Part shown: in pieces, positions 47,196-58,765 of the stretch
Layout of the letters: each line of letters begins with the position of its first letter
How positions within the stretch are numbered: the first letter of the stretch is position 1
NCBI GenBank assembly: GCA_007115705.1
Contig: QXEO01000222.1
Location: 682,001-746,000, forward strand
Length of the DNA: 64,000 nt
Source: Dactylis glomerata
Lineage: Eukaryota; Streptophyta; Magnoliopsida; Poales; Poaceae
Reading direction: 5' to 3'
Notes under the pieces: model-generated
Told to the model about the DNA's origin: nothing
Databases searched by the model: none
What the model saw: only the letters and a program-made list of their open reading frames with translations
Program-made: the position numbers and the translations under genes

Positions 47196-50100
47196 TCATG
47201 GTGGATCAACAACACTGAGTTTGGAGAGTAAGAAGTCATGCTGCGCTCTAGTTTGTGCCTTTGTAAAGAAATCCGCCAACTGCAAATCTGAAGGCACATA
47301 GTAAAGCGCAACAACCTGAGCCTGCACCTGAGCACGTGTATAAAAAGCATCAACACCAATATGCTTGGTAAGCTCATGCTTGACCGGATCACGTGCAATA
47401 CTAATAGCACCTGTACTGTCAGACAAAAGTGGAGTGGGTGTCGTAACAGAGACCCCAAAATCTGCAAGCAACCACCGTAACCATGTCACCTCAGCAATCA
47501 ACAAGGTCATAGCTCGCAACTCAGCCTCTACACTCGAACGGGAAACTGCAACCTGTTTCTTCGTCTTCCAAGCAACAAGCGAACCACCAAGAAACACACA
47601 GTAAGCAGAAAGTGAACGACGATCCGAAGGATCACTCGCCCACGTAGCATCCGAGTAGCACTGGAGCTGGAGAGAGCTGGAGCGAGGAAAGAAAAGGCGA
47701 CGAGTAATCGTGCCACGAAGATAACGAAGAACACGAAGGAGATGACTATAGTGGACAGTGGTAGGAGCTGAGACAAACTGACTCAGAATATGAACAGGAT
47801 AAGATATATCAGGACGAGTGACAGCAAGATAAACAAGACTCCCAACAAGATGGCGATATCGCGTCGGATCAGGAAGAGCATCACCATCAGTAGGACGAAG
47901 CTTAACATTAAGCTCCATAGGAGTCTCAACAGTGCGCTCATCCCCAAGAGCAGCACGAGCAAGAAGATCCTGAATATACTTTTCCTGAGAGATAAAAAAA
48001 CCATCAGAGGTGGAAGAGACCTCGATCCCAAGAAAATAGCGGAGAGGACCAAGATCGGTCATAAGAAACTGCTCACGAAGACGAGCCTTAACAAAGGCAA
48101 TATACTCAGGATCATCACCAGTAATGATCATATCATCAACATAGAGAAGGAAAAGAGTGCGTCCACGAGGAGAAGTGTGAACGAACAGCGCTAGATCATG
48201 AGCGCTGGGAGAGAAACCAGCAGCAGTCACCACAGAGGCAAAGCGCTCAAACCAGGCACGAGGGGCCTGTTTCAAGCCATAAAGAGAACGCCGAAGGCGA
48301 CAGACCATCCCATCAGGGACAGAATACCCGGGAGGAGGCTGCATGTAAACCTCCTCACTCAACTCGCCATTAAGAAAAGCGTTCTGAACATCAAGCTGAG
48401 ACACAGACCAGTGTCGAACAGAAGCGACAACAAGAAGAGTACGCGCAGTGGTCATATGAGCCACAGGGGCAAAAGTCTCATCATAGTCATGGCCGTGCTC
48501 CTGCTGAAAACCACGAGCCACAAGACGCGCTTTGTAGCGCTCAAGAGATCCATCAGAGCGGGTCTTAATTTTATAGACCCACTTACACGTGATAGGACGA
48601 ACACCGGGAGGGGGAGAGACAAGATCCCAGGTGCCAGTGCGCTCAAGCGCAGCAATCTCCTCAGCCATAGCAAGCTGCCATTCAGGATGACGCTCAGCAT
48701 CCCGATAAGAAGTCGGCTCGGAGGCAATAGAAAGACCGTACTGACTAGGAGAGTAACGGTCTGGAGCACGACGCGGACGAGTCGCCGGAAGAGGAGAGGA
48801 AAGCTCGTCAGAAGAAGAAGACATATCAGAAGAAGAAGAAGAAGAAGAAGAAGAAGGGACATCAGGAGGAGGATCTGGAACATGAGTGCGACGAGAATAA
48901 TGAAAGGGAAAATGAGACAACGGTGAGGTGGGCGGAGGATCAGAAGAAGAAAGAGGAGAACTAGGTGGAGAGGAGGACAACAGAGTCGAAGAGGATGGCG
49001 CCGGGGACGAAGAGGGCGCATCAGAACGAGGTCCAGGAGGAGGGACAATAGGGACAGAAGGAGGTGCATCAGGAAACAGAAGAAAGGAGATATCATCCAC
49101 CGGGTAGATACCAGAGGTGGGGCGAGGGTAGAAGGGACGCGTCTCATCAAACGTGACGTCACGAGAGATGCGCATCCGACGACCAACAGGATCCCAACAG
49201 CGATAGCCCTTATGCTCATCACTGTAGCCGAGAAAAACACACTCAACAGACTGAGCGGTCAGTTTGGTGCGTTCACGAGGAGGGAGAAGAACATAGCAAA
49301 CGCAACCAAACAAACGAAGAGTCGAGTAGTCTGGAGAACCACCAGAGAGACGCTCAAGAGGGATGCCACCTTGGAGGGCAGCAGAAGGCTGGATGTTAAT
49401 GAGGTAAGTCGACGTAGCAACAGCCTCAGCCCAGAAATGCGGCGAAAGAGAAGAAGCAATCATCATAGCACGGGTGGTCTCAAGAATATGATGATGCTTA
49501 CGCTCGGCGACACCATTTTGAGCATGCGCACCGGGACAAGAAAACTGAGCAAGGGTGCCCTGCTCAGCAAGAACACCACGCAGGTGCTGAGAGATATACT
49601 CACCAGCAGAATCAGCACGGAACACACGAATGGGCGAGGAATACTGAGTGCGGACCATGGCCGCAAAGCGCTGATAAATAGAGAGCACCTCACTGCGAGA
49701 GCGCATAAAAAACAACCAGGTGTACCGTGAAAAATCATCAATGAATAAAATATAGTAGCGATGCCCCCTTTTGAACCAAAGGGAGCCGGACCCCAAACAT
49801 CTGAATGAACTAAATCAAAAGGTCGCTGAGATACAGACACACTGGTAGGATAGGGAAGCTGAATCTGTTTGCCTAACCTACAACCCTGACAGTTCAAAGA
49901 CACATCTCCTGAGACAGACCCCAGAAGACCACGACGGACTAAAGACGATAAACGGGAGCCACAAAGGTGACCCAGCCGATGATGCCACTGCTGAAAAGAG
50001 CCAGTGACGGAAGCAGCAACCGCAGGAGAACTGGCCGATGAAGAGGCAGCGGAAGGAACACGAAGCCAGTCTAACTCCCAAAGCCCTGGAGACTCACGGC

Positions 50101-51609
50101 TGCGAGGGCCAGCTCCAACCAGGGCCTGTGTGCGGCGGTCCTGAACAACACAAGAATCAGCGTCAAGAATGACGCGACAACCAGAATCAGTAAGCTGACT
50201 AGCAGAAAAAAGATTCATCTTAAGGCTAGGAACATGAGAAACATCAGGAACAGAGAAAGAGGAAGTAGAGAGGGTGCCTCGACTGGAAACAGGAAGAGAT
50301 GTACCATCAGCCGTGATAACACGGACATGAGAAACAAGAGAACGAAGAGCAGAAAGAATAGAAGACGCAGAGGTCATATGAAAAGAAGCTCCAGAATCCA
50401 GATACCACGGGGACATACCTGACTGTGCAGAAGGTGGTGGTCGCGCGGTGCCAGAAGAGGTAGACACAGGACCAGCAGTGCCTGACGAGGAAGAGCCTGG
50501 AGTAGCGAGCAGACTACGAATACCCCGAAGAATGTCCTGCTCCGAGAGAGCAACTGTAGAAGATTCTGAAGAACCAGCCTGCTGACGAGCGTGGAACTGC
50601 TGACGTAAACTGGGATCCCTCCTCCAGCAGCTAGAGAAATCATGGCCAGTCTTGCCACAGTAGGAGCAGGGAGGACGAGGATTGCGGTTCTGACCGTGAG
50701 GCTGCTGAGACTGACTCTGGCCCTGGACCGGAGGAGTAGAGAGTATCGGCGGCACTGGAGACCGCAACGGAGCCAACGGCACAGTAGGACCACGAGCAAC
50801 AAGGACAGAGGGAACCTCAAGAAGACCAGCACCACGAAGACGATTCTCCTCAGCACGAAGCTCAGACAGCACCTCAGAGAGCGGGACACGACCACGAGCA
50901 AGTAGCTGGGTGCGACGAGGCTCGAACTCCTTGCGGAGCCGAGACAAGAACTCATAGAACGCTGAAACTCCAGATCAGCGCGCACAGTCAGACAGCAGGC
51001 ACAAGTGGCACACACAGCTGTACGAAGAGAATCAAGCTGGCGCCAGATAGCAGCACTCTGAGTGTAGAACTCATCAATGGTAGAATCACCCTGCTGAAGA
51101 GCATGCTCCTGGCGAACAACAGACAGGTAAAGAGCATCCCCAGACGGCTGATAGCGCTGACGAAGAAAGGCCCACTGAGCAGCAACAGTGGGAAGACCCA
51201 TGAACTCAGCAGCATACTGAGGCAGAACACTGGAAGTAAGAACAGCAGCAGCACGAGCATCCTCATCTATCCACTGAGTGTAGTCAGTCAGATCCAGCCG
51301 GTAGGTCGCAAGAGCGTCAGAATACTCCTGGACATGTCGGTCATACTCAGCCAGAGCAGTAGCATCAGCACTCTTGGCTGCATCCTTGGCCTCCTGAGTA
51401 GCATCAGGGGCAAGGGCAACGGGCGTCGGTGGAACAGGCGCTGTAGGAGCAGTGGGGCGCGGCGGACAGGGGACCTCGCCGGAAAGCACACCCCAAAGAC
51501 GAAGACCGCGCATATGGACGCGCATAAAGGCAGCGAAATCAGGGTAATTCGCGCCATCGAAAATCACCGGACAGCGAGGAATCGCTACATAGCCCGATGA
51601 GGAAGACAT
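47196..51609 (-). pseudogene. copia gag-pol polyprotein, two frameshifts
   Basis: Three consecutive minus-strand frames make up one polyprotein. Gag starts at 51609 (MSSSSGYVAIP) and loses frame near 50955. The next frame has a CCHC zinc knuckle (CSYCGKTGHDFSSC, about 50660), the protease DSG (WYLDSGASFHM, about 50395) and the integrase zinc region (HHRLGHL ... CQGC), and loses frame near 49768. The last frame (to 47196) has the integrase core Asp and Glu (RADSAGEY, GVAERKHH), the reverse transcriptase with YVDD, and the RNase H with SDATWAS and SVEAEL. Both breaks look like single-base deletions, the second in a G run. The domain order PR-INT-RT-RH identifies Ty1-copia. The catalytic residues are still present, so decay has only begun. 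Confidence 0.9.
48799..48856. repeat. GAA-type microsatellite in the copia pol frame
   Basis: A run of AGAAGAAGA on the plus strand that encodes a serine-rich linker between integrase and reverse transcriptase on the minus strand. Confidence 0.8.
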
Positions 51610-52292
51610 ATCTCTCTCTCTCTTTCTCTCTCTCTCTTTTTTTACTTACTCACACGGGTCAACTCAACTCACAGCAGAGCAGCAGCGGACGAGGACTTCC
51701 AAGGCGGGATCGAACGATCGGGCGGGCGAGCGAGGGACTTTCACGCGGAATCGATCCAGCAGTCCAGCAGCCGGCCGGGCGAGGGACTTCAGGCGGGATC
51801 CGGGCGGGCAGCTGGAGAACACGGGAGCAGATCGATCCAGGGGAGAATCGGCCAGGGGCGGGATCCAGGGGCGGACTCAGGGGAGAATCGGCCAGGGGCG
51901 GGATCCAGGGGCTGGCGACGGATCTTGGGATCCAGTGGCGGCACGAGCTGGCGACCAGGGAGGATGGGAGGACGGCCCGCGACGGAAAAGCTGGCCCGCG
52001 ACGGAAACAGATCCAGTGGCGGCAGGAGCAGGAGCTGGCGACGGGGACTGCTCACGGCGGACTCGGTCGCGGCTGGCTCCTGGCGAATTAGATCAGGCAG
52101 GGGCGAAGACGGCCTCCAGCTTCAGATCGGGAGGCAGCCGGAGGACAAACGGGCGAGCAGAAGCGCCTCGAGGCGAGCCGCACGAGGCCGGACACGCAGG
52201 AACGACGGGGAGATGGCGATCGCGGCCAGCACGGGAACCGGCTAGAGCCGGGGCGAGCTGACGGCGGTGGCGGTCACAGAAACCCTAAACAG

Positions 52293-52306
52293 GTGCTCTG
52301 ATACCA
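52293..52306 (-). other. Primer-binding site of the copia element
   Basis: TGGTATCAGAGCAC on the minus strand directly abuts the 5' LTR and is complementary to the 3' end of plant initiator tRNA-Met. Confidence 0.9.
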
Positions 52307-52437
52307 TGTTAGGAATAGATTGGTTGTATTCCCTGGGGGCCAAAGGCCACAACATATAGTTACATGTACAGGTGAGAATATGCAGGAAACCCCCTAACAG
52401 GTGGGGAAAATACACATGTACAAATATACATCTAACA
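52307..52437 (-). repeat. 5' LTR of the copia element
   Basis: 131 bp, a direct copy of 47051-47180 with one extra G in a G run and two substitutions. Confidence 0.9.
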
Positions 52438-52442
52438 CTGTC

Positions 52443-53517
52443 TACCACATGCACACAACTAAGGGAGGGGAAGTTAAAAAAACACAACAAAAGATCATTA
52501 TTAGTTACACGAGCATTACAGAACAAATATAACCCCGCAAATGCGTGAGTCCAGGTGCCTAATTCCCTTAACTTCTTGTATGTTTAAAGTAATGAATTTC
52601 AAATATCTTAAGAATATTATGCAGAATTACTTTAGAGTTTTCAATTTCTGTTTATTTATAATTGTAAATTTCTATCCCGGGCAAGAAAATTTGGGGGACA
52701 AAATTCAAACATTTACCATAGAAACAAAATTAGTATTAGACATGTGAGAAAAACATGACAAATTTAGCATCGCAAACATGCATATTCATATTTTTCTGGC
52801 TATTACATGTTTGAGTAATACATTTCGAAATCAGATGAAGATAAGACTGTATTTCATTCCAATGAATTTTTCAGTGCATGTTCATCCAAATTTAAAATTT
52901 TATCCGAAGAACTGAAACTTGGGAAATAATTAAAATATGTCACAATTATGTAAAATTGCAAACATTACACAAGGAATCTAGCCGCACATCACCCTGCTAG
53001 TTTTCAGAGAAGACGAGACCTGACTGGAGGCACTGATGAATAAAGGAACATGTGGTGTATCATTCAGCTTAGCACTATCAGCACGTCGCAACAGGTTGAA
53101 GACCTAATAAGCGGTGGATGCTAAAAAAAGACTTCACCAACAGGGAGAACCCCCCCCCCCCCCCCCCCCCGACATTACGCTTAGAGGTAAGAAACAAAAG
53201 ATACGGATTATTCTACACGAAATTAATAACCTGTGATGTTAATTTTGATAACACAATTTGAGCAACCCAGTTAGGGGAAGTTCTCTCTGTTTTTGAAAGT
53301 TGTAGTCCTTACTAGATGAACGTAATGCTGCCTGAACGAACTGGGTGACAAACTAAGATAAGTTTTCTTTACAACAAGCTCCGAAGTCATAACAAACTAA
53401 ATCAGATACCACTCACATAGCATGAAAAAAAAGAGCAAACCATTTTTTTTAACCTTTTTAGAACATGGCAAACATGGTGGTATATAGGGACTAGCAGTAA
53501 ACTACATAGTAACTAGG
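52443..53517. other. AT-rich sequence, no gene; contains a C run
   Basis: Apart from an unbroken run of 21 C at 53150-53170, I see nothing here: no frame of note and no element ends. Confidence 0.5.
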
Positions 53518-53519
53518 TA

Positions 53520-53670
53520 CTCCCTCCGTTCCTAATTATAAGATGTTCTAGCCTTTTTTTAAATGACATGTATCTAGATATATTTTAGTGTGTCAATTCA
53601 CACACTTTAGTCCGTACGTAGTCTATATTAATAGAACAACTAAAACATCTTATATTTGAAACAGAGGGAG
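53520..53670. mobile_element. Stowaway-type MITE, 151 bp
   Basis: The left end CTCCCTCCGTTCCTAATTAT and the right end ATATTTGAAACAGAGGGAG are inverted repeats, with inner arms AAGATGTT/AACATCTT. TA flanks both sides (53518-53519, 53671-53672). Confidence 0.9.
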
Positions 53671-53672
53671 TA

Positions 53673-54071
53673 CTTCTCTACTAATATTCTTATGATGTCC
53701 AATGCCCTCTGAAAAAGAGAACTTGTTCACAACATCACAGTTTCTGAAACTTAACTTTCTTGAAACAAGCTGAAAGTTAAGTTAAATAGATCATAAGGAA
53801 TTTCTAGGAAAGAGGTTCGCTAGCCAATCATCCATCCAAAAACTAATATGCTCCCATTTCCTTCCTGCAAGCTGCAAGATTTTTTAACCCTCAATTCTAC
53901 CAATTTAGAAGGTTTAGTACAAAATTTGTCCTGGGATGACGGAGCCAGAGAGAACAGTAAAGCATAATATATATGCAAACTACTCCATGGGTAATTCTTG
54001 CCAATTGCAAGCTTGGTTCTATATCATCTCAGAATTCAGAAAGCAGAAAGCAAAACGCGCTGAATATTTAC
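53673..54071. other. Unassigned sequence before the CACTA element
   Basis: No feature is recognised. The triplet TAC (54069-54071) would be the left target duplication of the CACTA element, but its partner lies outside the window. Confidence 0.4.
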
Positions 54072-54102
54072 CACTAGTAGAAAACCGGCCTAATATTCCT
54101 GG

Positions 54103-54357
54103 GCATTAGTCCCGGTTGCTGTCTGAACCGGGACTGATGCCCAGGGCCCCACCGCTTTTTCGGCCGCCAGACCGCAGACCTCATTAGTCCCGGTTCGTTT
54201 TAAACCTATAGTCCCGGTTCGTAATATGAACCGGGACTAATGACTCTGGGGTCGAATCCGACCGTTGTCAGACTCATTAGTCCCGGATGGTAACACCAAC
54301 CGGGACTAAAGAGTGAGCCTTTAGTCCCGGTTGGTATTACAAACCGGGACTAATGAC
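54103..54357. repeat. Subterminal inverted-repeat block 1
   Basis: At least four hairpin-forming pairs of TTAGTCCCGGTT and AACCGGGACTAA lie here (about 54103-54140, 54180-54243, 54272-54310 and 54318-54357). Such motifs near CACTA ends are the known kind of binding site for the TnpA-type protein. The block stops 7 bases before a TATA box. Confidence 0.85.
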
Positions 54358-54364
54358 TTCCCTG

Positions 54365-54371
54365 TATAAAA
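54365..54371 (+). promoter_or_regulatory. TATA box of the transposase gene
   Basis: TATAAAA lies directly after the inverted-repeat block, with pyrimidine-rich 5' UTR-like sequence following and the first coding ATG about 1 kb downstream beyond an intron. Confidence 0.6.
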
Positions 54372-54511
54372 GCAGCTCCTTCTTCCTCCCCGAGCCAGGC
54401 ACTCCCACTCTCCACTCTCAGTGTTTTTCATGCAACTCGAGTTCATCCTCTTTGATCACCATTTTTTGTCACAAATTGATGTCCCCACTTCAATCTAAGT
54501 GGACTAAAAGG

Positions 54512-55401
54512 TGAGGAATTTTGTGCTTTTGTCTTTCATTGGTAATTTAGCTCATTTATTGCTCTAGAAGTAGAGAGATTTGTGATTTTTTTATGGGAGC
54601 AATTATTAGATGTTTATTTGATTTTATTTATGTTAGATTTTATTAGATTTTATAGATAGAGGTAAAAATAGAAATGCTATATAGATAGACATAGCTATTA
54701 GATTTTATTTATGTTAGATTTTATTAGATGTTTATTTGATTTTATTTATGTTAGATTTTATTAGAAATAGAAATGCTATTAGAAATAGAAATGTTAGAAT
54801 TAAAAATAAAAATAGAAGTAGACATAGCTAACATAGAAATAGAAATAGAGATAGAGATAGAAAAATAGAAATACCGATAGAAATACCGATAGAGGTAAAA
54901 ATAGAAATGCTATATAGATTTTATTTATGTTAGATTTTATTAGAAATAGAAATGCTATTACAAATAGAAATGTTAGAATTAAAAATAAAAATAGAAGTAG
55001 ACATAAATAAAATAGAAATAGAGATAGAGATAGAAAAATAGAAATACCGATAGAAATAGAGATAGAAATAGAGATAGAAATACCGATAGAGGTAAAAATA
55101 GAAATGCTATATAGGTTTTATTTATGTTAGATTTTATTAGAAATAGAAATGCTATTAGAAATAGAAATGTTAGAATTAAAAATAAAAATAGAAGTAGACA
55201 TAGCTAACATAGAAATAGAAATAGAGATAGAGATAGAACAATAGAAATACCGATAGAAATAGAGATAGAAATACCGATAGAAGTACCCACCAGCCGGGAC
55301 TAAAGTTTTGTTAACTTATTCTTACTTATCAAACTAAAATTAGAGATAGAAATAGAAATTGTATATTTGATTTGCGTTTGATATGTACTTATATAATGCA
55401 G
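54512..55401 (+). repeat. 5' UTR intron of low-complexity repeats (transposase gene)
   Basis: A donor-like AAAAG/GTGAGG at about 54511 and an acceptor TATAATGCAG at 55401 bound a region made of AATAGAAATAGAGATAG-like repeats. Three imperfect units of about 200-230 bp are marked by GGTAAAAATAGAAATGCTAT at 54661, 54894 and 55091. The acceptor is immediately before the ATG at 55402. Confidence 0.55.
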
Positions 55402-58400
55402 ATGAGCCGAGCATGGATGTACGCCGATCGACGCTCTGGAGATTTCATTAAAGGCGTGCATTCTTTTCTCAAGGTGGCTGAGGCAACCAAGCGGAATGGT
55501 TTTATGTGTTGTCCATGCGGAGGTTGTCGAAATGAGAAGGATTACCCCTCCACAAAGACCCTTCACATCCACCTGTTCCGGTTCGGTTTCATGTCCGGCT
55601 ATAATTGTTGGACTAAGCATGGGGAGAGAGGGGTTATGATGGAAGACAACGATGAAGAAGAGAATGATGACAACTATCCTGAGTTCCCTGAAACCACCGA
55701 TACCGCAATGGAAGATAATGAAGAAGAAGAAGGTGAAGAACGGGCATCAGATATGCCCGCTGATGATCTTGGTCAGGTCATTGTTGATGCACAGATTGAC
55801 TGTGAAAGTGAAAAGGAGAGGGAGAAGTTGGAACGCATGTTAGATGATCACAAAAAGGATTTGTATCCAAATTGCGAAGATGGCCAGAAAAAGCTAGGAA
55901 GCACGCTGGAATTGCTGCAATGGAAAGCAGAGAGTGGTTTATCTGACAAGGGATTTGAGAAGTTGCTGAAAATTATGAAGAAGATGCTTCCAAAGGAGAA
56001 CGAATTGCCCGCCAGTACGTATGAAGCAAAGAAGATTGTCTGCCCTCTAGGATTGGAGGTGCAGAAGATACATGCATGCATTAATGACTGTATTCTCTAC
56101 CGTGGTGAGTATGAGAATTTGAATGCATGCCCGGTGTGCAGTGCATTTCGGTATAAGATCAGGCGAGATGACCCTGGTGATGTTGAGGGCGAGCGCCCCA
56201 GGAAGAGGATTCCTGCCAAGGTGATGTGGTATGCACCTATAATACCACGGTTGAAACGTTTGTTCAGAAATAAAGAGCATGCCAAGTTGTTGAGGTGGCA
56301 CAAAGAAGACCGTAAGAGTGACGAGATGTTGAGACACCCCGCTGATGGGTCGCAGTGGAGAAAAATCGACAGAGATTTTCCGGAGTTTACGGAAGACGCA
56401 CGCAACCTGAGGTTTGGTCTAAGTACAGATGGCATGAATCCTTTTGGGGAGCAGAGCTGCAGTCATAGCACCTGGCCCGTGACTCTATGTATATATAACC
56501 TTCCTCCTTGGTTATGCATGAAGCGAAAGTTTATTATGATGCCAGTGCTTATCCAAGGCCCGAAGCAACCCGGCAATGACATTGATGTGTATCTAAGGCC
56601 ATTAGTTGATGAACTTTTACAGCTGTGGCAGACTGAAGGTGTTCGTGTGTGGGATGAGTACAAACAAGAGGAATTTGATCTACGAGCGTTGCTGTTCGTG
56701 ACCATCAATGATTGGCCTGCTCTTAGTAACCTTTCAGGACAGACAAACAAGGGATACAATGCATGCACGCACTGTTTAGGTGAGATCGATAGTATATATT
56801 TGGATAAAAGTAAGAAGGTGGTGTATCTCGGGCATCGTCGATTTCTTTCGCCCAAACATCAATTGAAGAAAAAAGGCAAGCATTTCAAGGGCGAGGCAGA
56901 AGTCCGAGGCAAGCCTAAACGCCATACTGGTGATGATATATTTGATATGGTCAAAGATTTAGAAGTAATCTTTGGAAAGGGTCCTGGCAGTCTGTCTGTT
57001 CCGAATGACGCTAGCGGACATGCACCCATGTGGAAGAAGAAATCTATATTTTGGGAGCTTGAGTATTGGAAATTCCTAGAGGTCCGCTCTGCAATCGACG
57101 TGATGCACGTGACGAAGAATGTTTGCGTGAACCTACTAGGATTCTTGGGCTTGTATGGGAAGACAAAAGATACACCAGAAGCACGGGAGGACCAGCACCG
57201 TATGAAAAGAAGAGACGGCATGCATCCGGAGGATTCTAAGGGTCCTGCGAGCTACGCTCTTACCAAAGAAGAGAAGGAAATCTTTTTTGAATGCCTGAGC
57301 AGTATCAAGGTCCCATCTGGATTCTCGTCAAATATAAAGGGAATAATAAATATAGCCGAGAAAAAATTCCAAAACCTAAAGTCTCATGACTGCCACGTGC
57401 TTATGACGCAGTTGCTTCCGGTTGCACTGAGGGGGATTCTACCGGAAAATGTTCGAGTACCGATTGTGAAGCTATGTGCATTCCTCAATGCAATTTCGCA
57501 GAAGGTAATCAATCCAGAAGATCTACAACGGTTACAGAATGATGTGGCTCAATGTCTTGTCAGCTTCGAGTTGGTGTTCCCACCGTCCTTCTTCAATATT
57601 ATGACGCATCTCTTAGTTCACCTAGTCGAAGAGATTACCATTCTCGGTCCAGTATTTCTGCACAATATGTTCCCCTTTGAGAGGTTCATGGGAGTCTTAA
57701 AGAAATACGTGCATAACCGTGCTAGGCCAGAAGGAAGCATCTCCAAGGGCTATCTAACAGAGGAGGTCATTGAGTTTTGTGTTGACTTTGTTCCTGACCT
57801 GAACCCGATTGGTCTTCCTCAATCGCGGCATGAGGGGAGACTAAGTGGAAAAGGCACGCTAGGAATGAAATCAGCATACTGTATGGACGGACATTCTTTG
57901 AGTGAAGCACACTACACAGTTCTACGAAATTCCACGTTGGTGGAGCCGTATATGGAGCGACACAAGAATATTGTACGCTCGGAAAACCCTGGGCAATCAA
58001 ACTCCTGGATTACAAAGTTGCACATGGCGACTTTTGGTGGTTGGTTGCAAACACTTCTCATAAATGATGCCACTATTGGATATGAGCTATCCATGTTGGC
58101 CAAGAAACCATCTTCAACTATATTGACTTTCCAGGGTTACGAGATAAATGGGAATATATTTTACACGGTCGCCCAAGATAAAAAGAGCACCAATCAAAAC
58201 AGTGGTGTCCGCTTTGATGCATTACATGACAATGGGACAAAGGACACATATTATGGTTACATTGAAGAGATATGGGAACTTGACTATGGACCATCTTTTA
58301 AGGTCCCTTTGTTTCGGTGCAAATGGGTCAAGCTGACAGGAGGCGGGGTAGTTGTAGACCAAAAGTACGGTATGACCACCGTGGATATCAACAATCTTGC

Positions 58401-58704
58401 GTACATGGATGAACCATTCGTCCTAGCCAACGATGTCGCTCAGGTTTTCTATGTGAAGGACATGTCTACAAAACCGAGAAAGAGAAAAGATAAGAAAACG
58501 AATACATCACACGATGAGCCAAAGCGACACATTGTTCTCTCAGGGAAAAGAATCATCGTGGGAGTGGAGGACAAGACAGATATGTCAGAAGATTATAACA
58601 AGTTTGATGAAATTCCGCCCTTCAGAGTGAACACTGACCCAACCCTCCTCTTAAACAAAGAAGATACTCCATGGTTACGGTGCAGAAGGAAACCCCAACA
58701 CTAG
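55402..58704 (+). CDS. CACTA transposase, TNP2 type, 1100 aa
   Basis: This is the catalytic transposase of the En/Spm class, acting on the element ends. I start at ATG 55402, straight after the acceptor ATGCAG, because the ten upstream in-frame codons look intronic. Domains in order: a transposase-associated N-terminal domain (residues 1 to about 80, MSRAWMYADRRSGDFIKGV, with the CCPCGGC cysteine cluster); an acidic linker; the DDE transposase core (about 280-490, with LSTDGMNPFG near 341, YNLPPWLCMKRKFIMM, and TINDWPALSNLSGQ near 434, likely to hold catalytic Asp residues); the MTHLLVHLVEEI ... MFPFERFMG region (about 735-790); and the C-terminal domain (about 950-1030) followed by a basic tail KPRKRKDKKT. 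Length and order match full-length plant TNP2 proteins. No stop or frameshift is seen, so it may be active. Confidence 0.92.
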   Translation: MSRAWMYADRRSGDFIKGVHSFLKVAEATKRNGFMCCPCGGCRNEKDYPSTKTLHIHLFRFGFMSGYNCWTKHGERGVMMEDNDEEENDDNYPEFPETTDTAMEDNEEEEGEERASDMPADDLGQVIVDAQIDCESEKEREKLERMLDDHKKDLYPNCEDGQKKLGSTLELLQWKAESGLSDKGFEKLLKIMKKMLPKENELPASTYEAKKIVCPLGLEVQKIHACINDCILYRGEYENLNACPVCSAFRYKIRRDDPGDVEGERPRKRIPAKVMWYAPIIPRLKRLFRNKEHAKLLRWHKEDRKSDEMLRHPADGSQWRKIDRDFPEFTEDARNLRFGLSTDGMNPFGEQSCSHSTWPVTLCIYNLPPWLCMKRKFIMMPVLIQGPKQPGNDIDVYLRPLVDELLQLWQTEGVRVWDEYKQEEFDLRALLFVTINDWPALSNLSGQTNKGYNACTHCLGEIDSIYLDKSKKVVYLGHRRFLSPKHQLKKKGKHFKGEAEVRGKPKRHTGDDIFDMVKDLEVIFGKGPGSLSVPNDASGHAPMWKKKSIFWELEYWKFLEVRSAIDVMHVTKNVCVNLLGFLGLYGKTKDTPEAREDQHRMKRRDGMHPEDSKGPASYALTKEEKEIFFECLSSIKVPSGFSSNIKGIINIAEKKFQNLKSHDCHVLMTQLLPVALRGILPENVRVPIVKLCAFLNAISQKVINPEDLQRLQNDVAQCLVSFELVFPPSFFNIMTHLLVHLVEEITILGPVFLHNMFPFERFMGVLKKYVHNRARPEGSISKGYLTEEVIEFCVDFVPDLNPIGLPQSRHEGRLSGKGTLGMKSAYCMDGHSLSEAHYTVLRNSTLVEPYMERHKNIVRSENPGQSNSWITKLHMATFGGWLQTLLINDATIGYELSMLAKKPSSTILTFQGYEINGNIFYTVAQDKKSTNQNSGVRFDALHDNGTKDTYYGYIEEIWELDYGPSFKVPLFRCKWVKLTGGGVVVDQKYGMTTVDINNLAYMDEPFVLANDVAQVFYVKDMSTKPRKRKDKKTNTSHDEPKRHIVLSGKRIIVGVEDKTDMSEDYNKFDEIPPFRVNTDPTLLLNKEDTPWLRCRRKPQH

Positions 58705-58765
58705 ATGGGGATGTTGGTGATGTGTAATAATGTATTAAACTTTGATGTAAATATATGATTTTGGG

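Larger units (their letters stand above)
47051..52437 (-). mobile_element. Complete Ty1-copia retrotransposon, minus strand, 5.4 kb
   Basis: Short LTRs (47051-47180 and 52307-52437) start TGTTAG and end CTAACA. The element is flanked by the identical 5-bp duplication CTGTC (47046-47050 and 52438-52442). On the minus strand the 5' LTR is followed at once by TGGTATCAGAGCAC, the binding site for initiator methionine tRNA, and a G-rich polypurine tract precedes the 3' LTR. The LTRs differ by two substitutions and one indel, so the insertion is recent. The single gag-pol frame is interrupted by two frameshifts. Confidence 0.93.

Noticed and set aside
48198..48926. 242-aa plus-strand frame inside the copia element, and similar frames at 49212-49730 and 51103-51600
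   Set aside because: They are antisense shadows of gag-pol. They are rich in Arg/Ser/Lys because they read the complement of codon-biased coding sequence.
50940..50970. Programmed frameshift between gag and the rest of the copia polyprotein
   Set aside because: Ty1-copia elements of plants normally have one frame. Here the break lies within gag upstream of the zinc knuckle and a second break lies in integrase, so both look like random single-base losses.
53677..53700. TCTCTACTAATATTC, similar to a Helitron 5' end
   Set aside because: The preceding base is T and not A, it sits directly after a MITE, and no matching CTAG end with a hairpin was found downstream.
54103..54357. Regularly spaced palindromic repeats resembling a CRISPR array
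   Set aside because: The spacing is irregular, units alternate in orientation, there are no cas genes, and the motif is the subterminal repeat of a eukaryotic CACTA transposon.
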